Shown: positions 17,069 to 25,792 of the stretch, piece by piece
Layout: each line of letters starts with the position of its first letter
How positions within the stretch are numbered: the stretch's first letter is position 1
Source: CAZDCD01 sp964503885
GTDB lineage: Bacteria > Bacteroidota > Bacteroidia > Bacteroidales > UBA10428
Direction: 5' to 3'
DNA length: 42,418 nt
NCBI GenBank assembly: GCA_964503885.1
Contig: CAZDCD010000033.1
Coordinates: 1-42,418 of the forward strand
Program-made: the position numbers and the translations under genes
The notes under the pieces: model-generated
What the model saw: only the letters and a program-made list of their open reading frames with translations
What the model was told of the DNA's origin: nothing
Databases searched by the model: none

Positions 17069-19375
17069 TCAGTTCCGTTCAATTTTCCGGATAAACATGT
17101 TCTCGTGACCAAGGTTTTTTAGTCTTGAGAATTCCTTCCTGGCATCATCCAGGGTTGAATATTCACCATAGGTATACCGGTAATAACCGTCCTTACCCAG
17201 GGTGACCTTAAGCCTGTCAAACCTGTTGAAAGAGCTGAAATCCAGGCGGTTTCTTCCAGCCATAACCTGAATGGTATACGCGGGAACTACTGCCCTGCGC
17301 CGGATAATCACATCGCTGTAACCCCTTGCTTTTAAATCGTTTTTCAGCCTTTGAGCTTCCTGCAGGTCATTTGCCATTCCCCAGGTATATTTAAAAAGCT
17401 TATCGGGTGCATAATGTACCGAAATACCGTTGATATTTTTCAGATAGTTCAGATCGACCGGCTTACGAAGGGCATAAATCTGAAGCGTATATGTGACAGG
17501 AGTTCCCGGAGGAATAGACGAAATGTCATTTGCCTCCCTGACCACCTCGTCAATGAATGGTTGTAACGGTTCCAGGGATACAAACGCATTCCTTTTAATG
17601 GTAACAGGTTTGTCAGGAACTGTGGATGCCGGCGATTCAACCATAATCTTCTCAGCATTGCTTTCCGGCTTAGCCGGTTTAATGTCAGGTAATTCCGTTT
17701 TGGGTGATTCCTCCACGATCTCAGGCAGTATCTCTTCAGGCGCTTCATAACTTGCCAAAGACTCTTCCGGAAGGCGTTCCATAACTTCATGTGAATCAAC
17801 GGATTGAGGTTCGGGAATAACGGATATTATGTTTGCTTCAATAGCATACACCAGATCGCGGGGCTCTTTCTCAATGGTTATTTCTTTGCTGAAGAATTCG
17901 TATCCGGGGGCATTCACAGTCAGGAGATAGCTACCGGGTGTGATCTTCCCTGAGAAGTCGCCCGAGCTGTTCAGCGGTCTGAATCCGGGAATCGCGGAAT
18001 AGGTATTGGCATCCATCAGCGATACTGTAAACAATCCTGTATCCACAAAGTAGGGTGAATTATCGGGGATAATCCGGCATTCTAGTTCGACTTCGGGCAG
18101 GATATTCACCCGGTAAATATCCCTGGTGCCGGATCCGCCGCTTTCAAGCTCTGAATATACCCCCTCGTATTTTGTGCTGCCGGGGAAAAAGAACAGGTCG
18201 TTGTCGGTGGTATTCACAGGGTAACCCAAATTCACAGGAACAGAACCGGGTTCATGAAGGTTGAAATAATAAATATCGTACCCTCCCATACCATCATGGC
18301 CTTCGGAACTGAAATAAAGCCTGTTTCCATCCGCCGACACAAAAGGAGTTTCTTCATTGTAAGCAGTATTGATCTTTGGCCCCAGATTTTCCGGCTTACT
18401 CCATTTCCCTTTGTCATCGATCTTTGAAGAATAAATATCCAGATCACCGAATCCGCCGCTCCTGTTGCTTGTAAAATATAAGGCGCTGCCATCGGGTGAA
18501 AGGCTGGCATGCGTTTCATTCATTTTACTGTTGACCGGCTTTTTTAATTTCTGGGCAGCTGACCATCTTCCTCTGTTTAAAGTGCTTGAGTAAATTTCAG
18601 AGTTGAAAGGATCATCCTCGACCAGGTACAGCACTGTGCCATCATAAGACAGCCCGGTAGTCCTGAAGTTATTTTTTGATGTTACCTGCCTGGTAATTAA
18701 TGCGGGCATCGACCACTCCCCGTTTATTTTGGTGGATACCAAAATATTGAACACATCCCTTTTTAATGTATTGTATGCCAATGTGTTCCCGTCGCCTGAA
18801 ATTACGGCATTGAAATTCGAAAATTCATCATTCACCGCAGTGCCCAGGCTTGTCAATTCAACATGTTCGGGATTTCCCATCATCTTCACCGCATTCTGAC
18901 ATGCTTTAATGTAATGTTCTGTAGCCTCTTTTTGCTCTGCATCTTTTGGGTTCAGGCCGGCAAGGTAATCGGTATAAGCCTCTATTGCTTTATCCAGCTG
19001 ATTGGTTACCCTGTAGGCGCTTCCCAGCATAAAATAGGTTTCCGGTGGTGCACCTTCTTCTTTATAGGAATCGGGGTTGTAATACGGATTGATATTCTTT
19101 GCCGCTTCAATGAAATAAGCAATTGATTTATCCTTTTCCGTTTCCGTTAGCAGGTAACAGACCCCCAGTTTGTAAAGGATATTGGCATTGTTCGGGAGTT
19201 GCTTCAGGATCTGGGAATAGGCTTTTAAGGCCTTATCATATTCCCTGATCATAAAATAGTACTCAGCATCGTATGTGAGCTCGTTTATCCGTGTCCAGTT
19301 CTGTGCACCAACCGAGAACAACGAAAACCAAAACACCAAGATCAAACACCCCTTCATCTTTCCCATTGGAGACAT
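17069..19375 (-). CDS. Envelope protein with TPR, PD40 propeller, regulatory-like domain and two SPOR-like repeats
   Basis: This 768-residue exported protein has a signal peptide near residues 7-25 (MKGCLILVFWFSLFSVGAQ; M7 may be the true start). TPR-like helices cover about 30-170 (NANILYKLGVCYLL and EAYTDYLAGLNPKD). A PD40/WD40-like propeller follows at about 180-430, with repeated LSPDGSALYFTSNRSGGFGDLDIY-type blades (quoted in pieces). A carboxypeptidase-regulatory-like domain covers about 440-515, then a Glu/Pro/Ser-rich linker to about 610. Two tandem SPOR-like units close it: TYTLQIYALRKPV to IIRRR, and YTIQVMAGRNRLD to FIRKI. Most relatives, such as PorE-like proteins of the type IX system, end in an OmpA peptidoglycan-binding domain. 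None is seen here, so SPOR may take over wall binding. Confidence 0.85.
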   Translation of the reverse strand: MSPMGKMKGCLILVFWFSLFSVGAQNWTRINELTYDAEYYFMIREYDKALKAYSQILKQLPNNANILYKLGVCYLLTETEKDKSIAYFIEAAKNINPYYNPDSYKEEGAPPETYFMLGSAYRVTNQLDKAIEAYTDYLAGLNPKDAEQKEATEHYIKACQNAVKMMGNPEHVELTSLGTAVNDEFSNFNAVISGDGNTLAYNTLKRDVFNILVSTKINGEWSMPALITRQVTSKNNFRTTGLSYDGTVLYLVEDDPFNSEIYSSTLNRGRWSAAQKLKKPVNSKMNETHASLSPDGSALYFTSNRSGGFGDLDIYSSKIDDKGKWSKPENLGPKINTAYNEETPFVSADGNRLYFSSEGHDGMGGYDIYYFNLHEPGSVPVNLGYPVNTTDNDLFFFPGSTKYEGVYSELESGGSGTRDIYRVNILPEVELECRIIPDNSPYFVDTGLFTVSLMDANTYSAIPGFRPLNSSGDFSGKITPGSYLLTVNAPGYEFFSKEITIEKEPRDLVYAIEANIISVIPEPQSVDSHEVMERLPEESLASYEAPEEILPEIVEESPKTELPDIKPAKPESNAEKIMVESPASTVPDKPVTIKRNAFVSLEPLQPFIDEVVREANDISSIPPGTPVTYTLQIYALRKPVDLNYLKNINGISVHYAPDKLFKYTWGMANDLQEAQRLKNDLKARGYSDVIIRRRAVVPAYTIQVMAGRNRLDFSSFNRFDRLKVTLGKDGYYRYTYGEYSTLDDARKEFSRLKNLGHENMFIRKIERN

Positions 19376-19391
19376 TTTAACGATCTGTAAA

Positions 19392-19425
19392 CAAACTTAA
19401 TAAAAAGAATTGTGTACCCTGCAAA
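19392..19425 (-). promoter_or_regulatory. Promoter of the TPR/PD40 gene
   Basis: Read on the minus strand, TTTG (19422-19425), a 22-bp spacer and TAAGTTTG (19392-19399) match the Bacteroidota -33/-7 pattern. The element ends 16 bp before the ATG at 19375, or 34 bp before the likelier M7 start at 19357. Confidence 0.55.
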
Positions 19426-19696
19426 AGTTATAAACAACAATTCTCCGCGTAACCATCCATCGTCAACTATTTTTGGTATATAGCATTTTACTCCTTTTCA
19501 TGCCAATGTGTTACACTCTTTCTGTTAAAATCCGTTCGGGAGTTGCAGACTATGATGAAAAAGCGTTCAATATAGCTTGATACCAGATAGTGGATACTGG
19601 CTATTGAATATCGCATAATTCATAGTGTATGCGGCGTTTAGCCTGGGGCATGCAGCCCCGCCTTAGGTGTCTAACCATGGCAGACTGGAATTAAAC
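19426..19696. other. Gene-free stretch between the xyl operon terminator and the PD40 promoter
   Basis: No gene was recognised. A GGGGC-ATGCA-GCCCC inverted repeat (19645-19659) lies in a G+C-richer patch (about 19630-19680) that contrasts with the AT-rich surroundings. It might be a relic of a dispersed repeat, but no other copy was found here. Confidence 0.3.
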
Positions 19697-19731
19697 AAAA
19701 AAAGCAGGGACATGTTTGAGAAGTCCCTGCT
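19697..19731 (-). terminator. Strong rho-independent terminator of the xyl operon
   Basis: AGCAGGGAC (19703-19711) pairs perfectly with GTCCCTGCT (19723-19731), a 9-bp stem with an 11-nt loop. On the minus strand it is followed by seven T (A-run 19697-19703). It sits 25 bp past the xylose isomerase stop and closes the four-gene operon. Confidence 0.93.
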
Positions 19732-19756
19732 GATTAACCTGTGATCTCACTATACA

Positions 19757-21085
19757 CTAAATATGTTGATTCAGGATCGATTCATACAATTCCTGTTTGC
19801 CGCTGATCTGCTTGGGCTCGCCCCATTTTAATGCAAGATTCCGCAGATCTTCAAGGGTAAGTTTTCCCTGTTCGTATGCTACACCTTCATCTTTCTCAAA
19901 CGATGCATATCGTTCTTTACGCAACTTCCGGTAGGGTGATTTTTCCAATACATCAGAAGCAATCAGAAGTGCACGGGCAAAGGCATCCATGCCTGTAATG
20001 TGCGCAATAAAAATATCGTCAAGATCGGTGGAATTGCGGCGCGTTTTTGCATCAAAATTGACTCCGCCGGTGGTGAAACCGCCTGCTTCAAGGATCACCA
20101 GCATCGATTCGGTAAGCTCATAGAGGTTCACCGGGAACTGGTCGGTATCCCAGCCATTCTGATAATCTCCCCTGTTGGCATCGATACTTCCCAGCAGGCC
20201 GGCATCGGCGGCTACCTGCAGGTCATGCTGGAAAGTATGCTGGGCAAGAGTTGCATGGTTTACTTCTATATTCAGTTTGAAATCTTTTTCCAGGCCGAAC
20301 GATTTCAGGAAACCTATTACCGTGGCTGCATCAAAATCGTACTGGTGCTTGCTTGGCTCCATGGGCTTCGGTTCGACCAGAAACGTACCTTTCCATCCCT
20401 GCTTCCGGGCATAATCCCTGGCCATTGTAAGGAAGCGGCCCATATGTTCCAGTTCCTTTTTCATATTGGTATTCAGCAATGAGCCATACCCTTCTCGTCC
20501 GCCCCAGAATACATAGTTTTCACCCCCCAGTGTTATAGTTGCATCTATAGCATTTTTTACCTGGGTGGCAGCATAAGTAATTACATGAAAATCAGGATTT
20601 GTGGAAGCACCATTCATGTATCTTTTATGAGCAAACAGGTTTGCTGTACCCCACAACAATTTCACTCCCGATGCCTTTTGTTTTTCTTTTGCGTATTCAA
20701 CCATGGTCTGCAATCGTTTTTCTGACTCGGCAATAGTGTTGCCTTCCTTCACCAGGTCGAAATCATGAAAACAATAGAATGGCATGCCGATCTTGGACAT
20801 GAATTCAAATCCTGCATCCATTTTGTATTTAGCCACAGTGATGGGATCATTCCCTTCAGCCCATGGGAAATCTTTGGTGGAATTGCCGAACGGATCGCTG
20901 CCGTCGCCGCATAATGTGTGCCAGTATGCCATGGCGAACCGGAAATAGTCTTTCATTGTTTTTCCGCCTATAACCTTCTTTTCATCATAGAATTTGAAAG
21001 CCAACGGGTTCTTTGAGTCTTTCCCTTCGAATTTGATTTTTCCGATACCGGGAAAAAATTCTTTGTTTCCTACTACATAGTCCAT
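19757..21085 (-). CDS. xylA: Xylose isomerase
   Basis: XylA converts D-xylose to D-xylulose in the cytoplasm with two divalent metal ions. The 442-residue length and the N-terminal extension mark it as a class II enzyme. Visible active-site elements are FHDFD with His107 and Asp110, WGGREGY at 195-200 or so, VEPKP with Glu238 and Lys240, the metal ligands Glu274 and His277 in NIEVNHA, and IDANRGD at 301-307. The end YESILNQHI is typical. It is the last gene of the regulator-xylB-beta-xylosidase-xylA operon and lies 66 bp after the GH3 gene. A strong terminator follows. Control by the Nudix-type regulator is inferred from the operon. Confidence 0.98.
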   Translation of the reverse strand: MDYVVGNKEFFPGIGKIKFEGKDSKNPLAFKFYDEKKVIGGKTMKDYFRFAMAYWHTLCGDGSDPFGNSTKDFPWAEGNDPITVAKYKMDAGFEFMSKIGMPFYCFHDFDLVKEGNTIAESEKRLQTMVEYAKEKQKASGVKLLWGTANLFAHKRYMNGASTNPDFHVITYAATQVKNAIDATITLGGENYVFWGGREGYGSLLNTNMKKELEHMGRFLTMARDYARKQGWKGTFLVEPKPMEPSKHQYDFDAATVIGFLKSFGLEKDFKLNIEVNHATLAQHTFQHDLQVAADAGLLGSIDANRGDYQNGWDTDQFPVNLYELTESMLVILEAGGFTTGGVNFDAKTRRNSTDLDDIFIAHITGMDAFARALLIASDVLEKSPYRKLRKERYASFEKDEGVAYEQGKLTLEDLRNLALKWGEPKQISGKQELYESILNQHI

Positions 21086-21151
21086 AATTTTTATTTTTAA
21101 ATGTTAATTTTCCGTAATACTTCCTCAAAAATATATAAATAATGATACTCT

Positions 21152-23371
21152 TTATAATTCTACTATAAATCCGGCACTTACAGACTGCGGTGCGCCGAGG
21201 ACAAGGCTTTTCGGGCAGGGGCAGGCTCCTCCTACGGTAACCCTGAACTCACCGGGCTCTGTAATCAGTTGCCCGTCTTCAGTAACCAGTTCCATCATTT
21301 CCGGGGTAATCACAAACCGTACAGTGTACGTTTCAGCTGCTTCAAGCTTAATTCTACTGAATCCTTTCAACGCATATTTCGGCGTTCTGGCCGAGGCTGC
21401 CACGTCGGTAAGGTACAACTGGACCACTTCGGCTCCTTTCCTGTTCCCGGTGTTTTTAACATCCACTTCAACATTAACCGAACCACCGACCGAAATTTTT
21501 TCCGCATTCAGACGAATGTTGGCGTATTCAAATGTGGTATATCCCAGTCCGAAACCAAACGGATATTCGGGTTCTGCTTCCATATACCGGTATGTTCTTC
21601 CGGCCATGCCATAATCTTCGAACGCCGGCAACTGTTCAACAGACATGGGAAAGGTGACCGGTAATTTTCCCGATGGACTGGCATCACCAAAGAGAATATC
21701 GGCTACAGCATTACCCCCCTGTTCTCCCGGGTACCAGACAAAAACAATAGCATCGGCGAGATCCTCGACATCCACTAGAGAGACCGGGCTTCCGCCGGCA
21801 ACTATAAGGATTATTGGCGCATCCCCTCCCGCCCGGATTGCTTTCAGGTAGCCGGCCTGGTTTTTAGGAAGACGGATATCCACCCGGTCTCCTTTATCCG
21901 GTGAAGCCAGTGAAGAACCTTCCTCTCCTTCGATAAGGTTAGATATTCCCATAACCGCAATGATCACATCGGATGACGAAGCCACATTGGTAAATACCTG
22001 AGGAGGATCATCTTCCGAACTATTCACGAGTAATATTCCTTCCCTATACCGCACGGTTGTTCCCGGATCTGATTTGGCTGCTATGCCTTCAACAATAGTG
22101 ATGGCATCGGGAGTCTGGCCGTAATAATTACCATAAAGCATCTGCGCATCATTACCCAGCGGACCGACGATCTGAATAAGCTTAAGATCTTTGCGCAAGG
22201 GAAGGGTTTTGTTTTTATTTTTCAACAACACTACAGATTCTACCGCAGCTTCACGGGCAAGCTGAATGTGCTTTTCATTATGAATGATATCCGGTGAAAT
22301 AGCAGTGTATTTTACCAGTTCCGGAGGATCAAAAAGGCCCAGTCTAAATCTTGTACTGAGCAGGTATGCAAGCTGCCTGTCGATTTCTTCTTCGGTAACA
22401 AGTCCCTGATCCACCGCCTCTTTTAAACTGGGATAGGTAACTCCGCAATTCACGCTCACTCCTGCTTTTAACGCCATGGCAGCAGCCTCGGCCGGTGTCC
22501 TGACCACATTATGCCCGGAGTAAAAATCCTGCAGTGCCCAGCAATCGGAAACAATATGCCCTTTAAAACCCCACTCCTGCCTGAGAATATCATTCAGCAG
22601 GTAAGAACTCCCGCAGCATGGCAGATCATATGTACGGTTATAGGCACACATCACGGCTTCTACACGACCTTCTTTCACAAGGGCCCTGAATGCAGGAAGA
22701 TAAGTCTCTATTAAATCTTTTTTTGAGGGCACGGCGTTGAATTCATGGCGCAACCTTTCGGGACCCGAATGCACGGCAAAATGTTTGGCACATGCTGCTG
22801 TTTTAAGGTATTTCGGATCGTTGCCCTGAAGTCCCTTTACCATGATCACGCCTAACCTTCCGGTCAGATACGGATCTTCGCCGTAAGTTTCCTGTCCCCT
22901 GCCCCATCTCGGATCACGAAAAATATTTATATTGGGGGACCAGAAACTGAGTCCCGTATACCGGTTAAAATTCCCCAGTTTCCGAGCAGCATTGTATTTG
23001 GCTCTTCCCTCATCGGAAATGGCTGTGGCAATCCGCTGCATCAGTTCATCATCGAATGTGGCTGCCAGTCCGATGGCCTGTGGAAAGACAGTGGCTTTGC
23101 CTGCTCTTGCCACTCCATGCAGGCATTCATTCCACCAGTCGTATTCGGGAATACCGAGCCGTTCAATGGCGGCGCTGTTATTGGTCATCTGGGAAATTTT
23201 CTCTTCCAGCGTTAGCCTGGAAATAAGATCTTCCACACGCGCATCCAGAGGTAAATCCGGATTCAACCACGGATCGGAACCGGAATAGTCTGCGGTTTTG
23301 TTCCCTTTTTTGTTATGTCCGCAGGACAATACCAGTAAGAAAATTAGTATATATGACGCCGACTTTTTCAT
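21152..23371 (-). CDS. GH3 beta-xylosidase / beta-glucosidase, lipoprotein
   Basis: This 739-residue exo-glycosidase probably removes xylose from xylooligosaccharide ends. A lipoprotein signal (MKKSASYILIFLLVLSC, Cys17) places it in the envelope. The GH3 (alpha/beta)8 domain holds FRDPRWGRGQETYGEDPYL near 151-169, KHFAVHSGPE at 196-205, and the nucleophile Asp276 in HIVSDCWAL. The YNRTYDLPCCGSSYLLNDIL segment (244-263) is characteristic of the beta-xylosidase branch of GH3. The second alpha/beta domain and a fibronectin-III-like C-terminus (ENVEVDVKNTGNRKGAEVVQLY type) follow. It sits 7 bp after xylB in the operon. Beta-glucosidase activity is the main alternative. Confidence 0.93.
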   Translation of the reverse strand: MKKSASYILIFLLVLSCGHNKKGNKTADYSGSDPWLNPDLPLDARVEDLISRLTLEEKISQMTNNSAAIERLGIPEYDWWNECLHGVARAGKATVFPQAIGLAATFDDELMQRIATAISDEGRAKYNAARKLGNFNRYTGLSFWSPNINIFRDPRWGRGQETYGEDPYLTGRLGVIMVKGLQGNDPKYLKTAACAKHFAVHSGPERLRHEFNAVPSKKDLIETYLPAFRALVKEGRVEAVMCAYNRTYDLPCCGSSYLLNDILRQEWGFKGHIVSDCWALQDFYSGHNVVRTPAEAAAMALKAGVSVNCGVTYPSLKEAVDQGLVTEEEIDRQLAYLLSTRFRLGLFDPPELVKYTAISPDIIHNEKHIQLAREAAVESVVLLKNKNKTLPLRKDLKLIQIVGPLGNDAQMLYGNYYGQTPDAITIVEGIAAKSDPGTTVRYREGILLVNSSEDDPPQVFTNVASSSDVIIAVMGISNLIEGEEGSSLASPDKGDRVDIRLPKNQAGYLKAIRAGGDAPIILIVAGGSPVSLVDVEDLADAIVFVWYPGEQGGNAVADILFGDASPSGKLPVTFPMSVEQLPAFEDYGMAGRTYRYMEAEPEYPFGFGLGYTTFEYANIRLNAEKISVGGSVNVEVDVKNTGNRKGAEVVQLYLTDVAASARTPKYALKGFSRIKLEAAETYTVRFVITPEMMELVTEDGQLITEPGEFRVTVGGACPCPKSLVLGAPQSVSAGFIVEL

Positions 23372-23378
23372 CCTGAAA

Positions 23379-24863
23379 TCAGGTTATGCTGTCATTAAGG
23401 TATTTTTTCCAAATCATGTAAGCCTCTTTATAATCATCTTCACGCGATGATTCCGGTTCGATCACATGAAGTCTTTTCAGATTCCCGAATGCTTCGTCCC
23501 TGTTTTTGTATATTCCTGCCCCGATGCCGCCACCAAGCGCAGCACCCTTTGACCCGTCGGTATCGTAAAGTTCAATGGTAGCTCCGGTAACGCCGGCAAG
23601 CGTTTTTCTGAAAATATCGCTGAGAAACATGTTGGCATAACCCGCTCTGATGATCTTGGGTTTAATACCCAGGTTTTCCATAACTTCAATGCCGTATTTA
23701 AGCGAAAATACAATGCCTTCCTGTGCTGCTCTCAGCAAATGCGCTTTCTGGTGAATAATAAAATTCAGGTTCAAGATACTGCCTCCGATATTTTTATTTC
23801 CCAGGAATCTTTCCGCGCCATTACCGAACGGAAGAACTGCCACCCCTTCGGAACCGATAGGTACACCCGAAGCCAGTTTGTTCATATCTTCGTAATCAAG
23901 TGAATCAGTTATATTCTTTTTCAGCCAGGAGTTCAGGATCCCTGTTCCGTTCACACAAAGTAAAACACCAAGCCTTGTATCGTTGTCTGTATGATTAACA
24001 TGTGCAAAAGTGTTCACCCGCGACAAGGGGTCGTATTTTACCTCATTGCTTACCCCGTAGATCACACCTGATGTACCCGCGGTTGCTGCTATTTCTCCGG
24101 GATTGAACACGTTCAGGGAAAGTGCATTGTTTGGCTGGTCTCCGGCCCTGTATGCTACAGGAGTTCCTGCAGTGAGGTTTAATTCTTCCGCAGCCTGCGC
24201 CGTAAGCGCACCCTGTTTTGCAAAAGCAGGGACAATCCCGGGGATCAGGGATGGATCAATATCATACTCTTTCATGACCATCTCCGACAACGCATTTTTT
24301 TTGAAATCCCAGAGAATTGCTTCCGACAATCCGGATACCGTAGTATTGATCTCGCCGGTCATTTTCATGGCGATGAAATCGCCCGGCAACATAATCTTGT
24401 AAATGTTACGGTAAAGATCAGGTTCATTGTCCCTTACCCATCTTAATTTACTCGCTGTGAAGTTTCCGGGACTGTTCAGCATGCTTTCCAGGCAGCGGGT
24501 CTTTCCGATATTTTCGAATGCTTTTTCACCGGTTTCCACCGCCCTGCTGTCACACCAGATTATTGAAGGCCTGAGCACCTTCATGTCCTTGCCTATGACA
24601 ACCAGTCCGTGCATCTGGTAAGAAATACCTACGGATTTAACATCTTGTTTATCTGCACCCGATTGCAGGAGTACGTCAGAAAGTGCCATTTTCAGGTATT
24701 TCCACCACATTTCCGGATCCTGTTCGGCCCAGCCTGCTTTTAAAGCTTTCATCTCCATTTCCTGCCTGGGCTGGTAAGATGTTGATAAACATTTACCTGT
24801 TGTTGCCTCAATAAGGCTTGCCTTTACCGAAGAACTTCCCACATCAAAACCTAGTAAATACAT
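23379..24863 (-). CDS. xylB: Xylulokinase (FGGY carbohydrate kinase)
   Basis: XylB phosphorylates D-xylulose to xylulose-5-phosphate, which enters the pentose phosphate pathway. The chosen start, ATG at 24863, gives MYLLGFDVGSSSVKASLIE. This is the normal FGGY N-terminal phosphate-binding loop. An ATG at 24899 would add 12 non-family residues and overlap the regulator's stop. The substrate-site segment YQMHGLVV and the catalytic-Asp block YRAGDQPNNAL are present. The C-terminal ATP-binding region (IRAGYANMFLSDIF, then DTDGSKGAALGGGIGAGIY) is complete. It lies 28 bp after the regulator gene and 7 bp before the beta-xylosidase gene. A TTAGTA-N4-TACTAA inverted repeat fills the gap to the regulator. 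Confidence 0.97.
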   Translation of the reverse strand: MYLLGFDVGSSSVKASLIEATTGKCLSTSYQPRQEMEMKALKAGWAEQDPEMWWKYLKMALSDVLLQSGADKQDVKSVGISYQMHGLVVIGKDMKVLRPSIIWCDSRAVETGEKAFENIGKTRCLESMLNSPGNFTASKLRWVRDNEPDLYRNIYKIMLPGDFIAMKMTGEINTTVSGLSEAILWDFKKNALSEMVMKEYDIDPSLIPGIVPAFAKQGALTAQAAEELNLTAGTPVAYRAGDQPNNALSLNVFNPGEIAATAGTSGVIYGVSNEVKYDPLSRVNTFAHVNHTDNDTRLGVLLCVNGTGILNSWLKKNITDSLDYEDMNKLASGVPIGSEGVAVLPFGNGAERFLGNKNIGGSILNLNFIIHQKAHLLRAAQEGIVFSLKYGIEVMENLGIKPKIIRAGYANMFLSDIFRKTLAGVTGATIELYDTDGSKGAALGGGIGAGIYKNRDEAFGNLKRLHVIEPESSREDDYKEAYMIWKKYLNDSIT

Positions 24864-24874
24864 GGTTGTCGTTT

Positions 24875-24890
24875 TTAGTATGCGTACTAA
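24875..24890. promoter_or_regulatory. Inverted repeat between the regulator gene and xylB
   Basis: TTAGTA-TGCG-TACTAA is a 16-bp inverted repeat placed just upstream of the xylB ATG. The 9-mer TTTAGTATG (24874-24882) recurs inverted as CATACTAAA at 25672-25680, next to the main operator candidate. It may be a second binding site of the same regulator. Confidence 0.4.
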
Positions 24891-24891
24891 T

Positions 24892-25626
24892 TTAAACAAT
24901 AAATCCTGTATGATCCTTTTTCAGGACATTAAACCGGTTTACATCAAATATATAGTATCTTGCCGGTTTATGTGAAACTCCTTTCTGATGCTCATTCAGG
25001 GGAACGATATAATCCAGCCTGTTGATCCGTTTCCTGAAATTCCTGTTGTCGATCTTAAAGCCCAGAATTGCTTCGCTGATATGCTGCAACTGATTGATCG
25101 TAAATTTTTTAGGCAGCAACTCAAAGCACAGCGGCTCGGTGAGGAATTCCTTTTGAAGGTTGGACAGCCCTTCGGATAGTATCTCATTATGATCGAAGAT
25201 GAGTTCAGTCACCTCTTCAAGCCTGCACCACCTGGCACTGAAAGCTTTCGAAAGTTCGGTTTCAGAATACTGTTGCAGTTTTACCAGTGAATAATATGCT
25301 ATGGTTACCACACGCTCCACATTCGCACCGGATTTTTCCCTCAGCCATTTCAGGTCTTCGCCGTTCTTAAGGCGTTCCGGATTGTCGAATACCCCGAACT
25401 GCTTAAGGTATATGTTTTTAATCCCTGTAAGCTCCTGCAAGGTGCGGTGGGCAGAATCTTGTAATCTCTCATTGATGATGATCAGATTACCAGGCAGCTT
25501 CAGTTTTACCGATTGTTTCGTTTCTCCTTCATCCCTGTTAATCAGCAGCACCTTTAATCCTTCGTCATCGTCGAATCCGAATACGACAATATCCACTGAA
25601 ATATGCGGGTTAAACAATAAATTCAT
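24892..25626 (-). CDS. Nudix-related transcriptional regulator of the xylose operons (NrtR/AraR-like)
   Basis: The 244-residue protein joins a Nudix-fold domain (about 8-150) to a C-terminal winged helix (about 165-240, with FRKRINRLDYIVPL). This is the design of the NrtR family, whose Bacteroidota members control pentose genes (for example AraR of Bacteroides thetaiotaomicron). The Nudix box is degenerate. REUxEExGU reads R61-T-L-Q-E-L-T-G-I, with two catalytic glutamates lost, so the domain should bind a ligand and not hydrolyse one. The ATG at 25626 is preferred because MNLLFNPHISVDIVVFG begins the family domain. A longer start at 25647 is possible. It leads the xylB-GH3-xylA operon and is divergent from the symporter gene. 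A perfect inverted repeat upstream suggests autoregulation. Confidence 0.9.
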   Translation of the reverse strand: MNLLFNPHISVDIVVFGFDDDEGLKVLLINRDEGETKQSVKLKLPGNLIIINERLQDSAHRTLQELTGIKNIYLKQFGVFDNPERLKNGEDLKWLREKSGANVERVVTIAYYSLVKLQQYSETELSKAFSARWCRLEEVTELIFDHNEILSEGLSNLQKEFLTEPLCFELLPKKFTINQLQHISEAILGFKIDNRNFRKRINRLDYIVPLNEHQKGVSHKPARYYIFDVNRFNVLKKDHTGFIV

Positions 25627-25676
25627 AGCGCTCTTTTCAGAAACCAAAAATAGGAATTAATTCTTTATTTACATAC

Positions 25677-25697
25677 TAAACGTCAAAGATACGTTTA
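25677..25697. promoter_or_regulatory. Candidate operator of the Nudix-type regulator
   Basis: TAAACGT-N7-ACGTTTA is a perfect 7+7 inverted repeat in the gap between the divergent regulator and symporter genes. Its spacer, read on the minus strand with one flanking base, is TATCTTTG (25684-25691), a full match to the -7 promoter element TAnnTTTG of the regulator operon. Binding here would block that promoter directly. The repeat lies about 20 bp upstream of the symporter's -33 element. Confidence 0.7.
25684..25691 (-). promoter_or_regulatory. -7 promoter element of the regulator-xylB-GH3-xylA operon
   Basis: TATCTTTG on the minus strand, inside the operator candidate. It ends 57 bp before the ATG at 25626, so the leader would be about 50 nt. 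A -33 TTG is not evident; TTTC is the nearest match. Confidence 0.5.
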
Positions 25698-25717
25698 CTT
25701 TTTTTTGAAAATTCATT

Positions 25718-25748
25718 TTTGTATTGGTTTTTTCTTAAATTAGCATTG
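25718..25748 (+). promoter_or_regulatory. Promoter of the symporter-xylanase operon
   Basis: TTTG (25718-25721), a 19-bp spacer and TAGCATTG (25741-25748) match the -33/-7 pattern with one mismatch in TAnnTTTG. The ATG follows at 25793, for an inferred leader of about 38 nt. Confidence 0.5.
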
Positions 25749-25792
25749 TTTTCCGGTACAGATTTATACAATAAACCTAAATTATTTCGTAT

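Noticed and set aside
17058..17074. AACTGAT-AAA-ATCAGTT hairpin as a bidirectional terminator between the receptor and PD40 genes
   Set aside because: It overlaps the PD40 stop codon and has no T-run on either strand; the stem is AT-rich and weak.
24864..24899. Earlier ATG (24899) as the xylB start
   Set aside because: It would add 12 residues absent from FGGY kinases and overlap the regulator stop; ATG 24863 places the GFDVGSS loop at the normal N-terminus.
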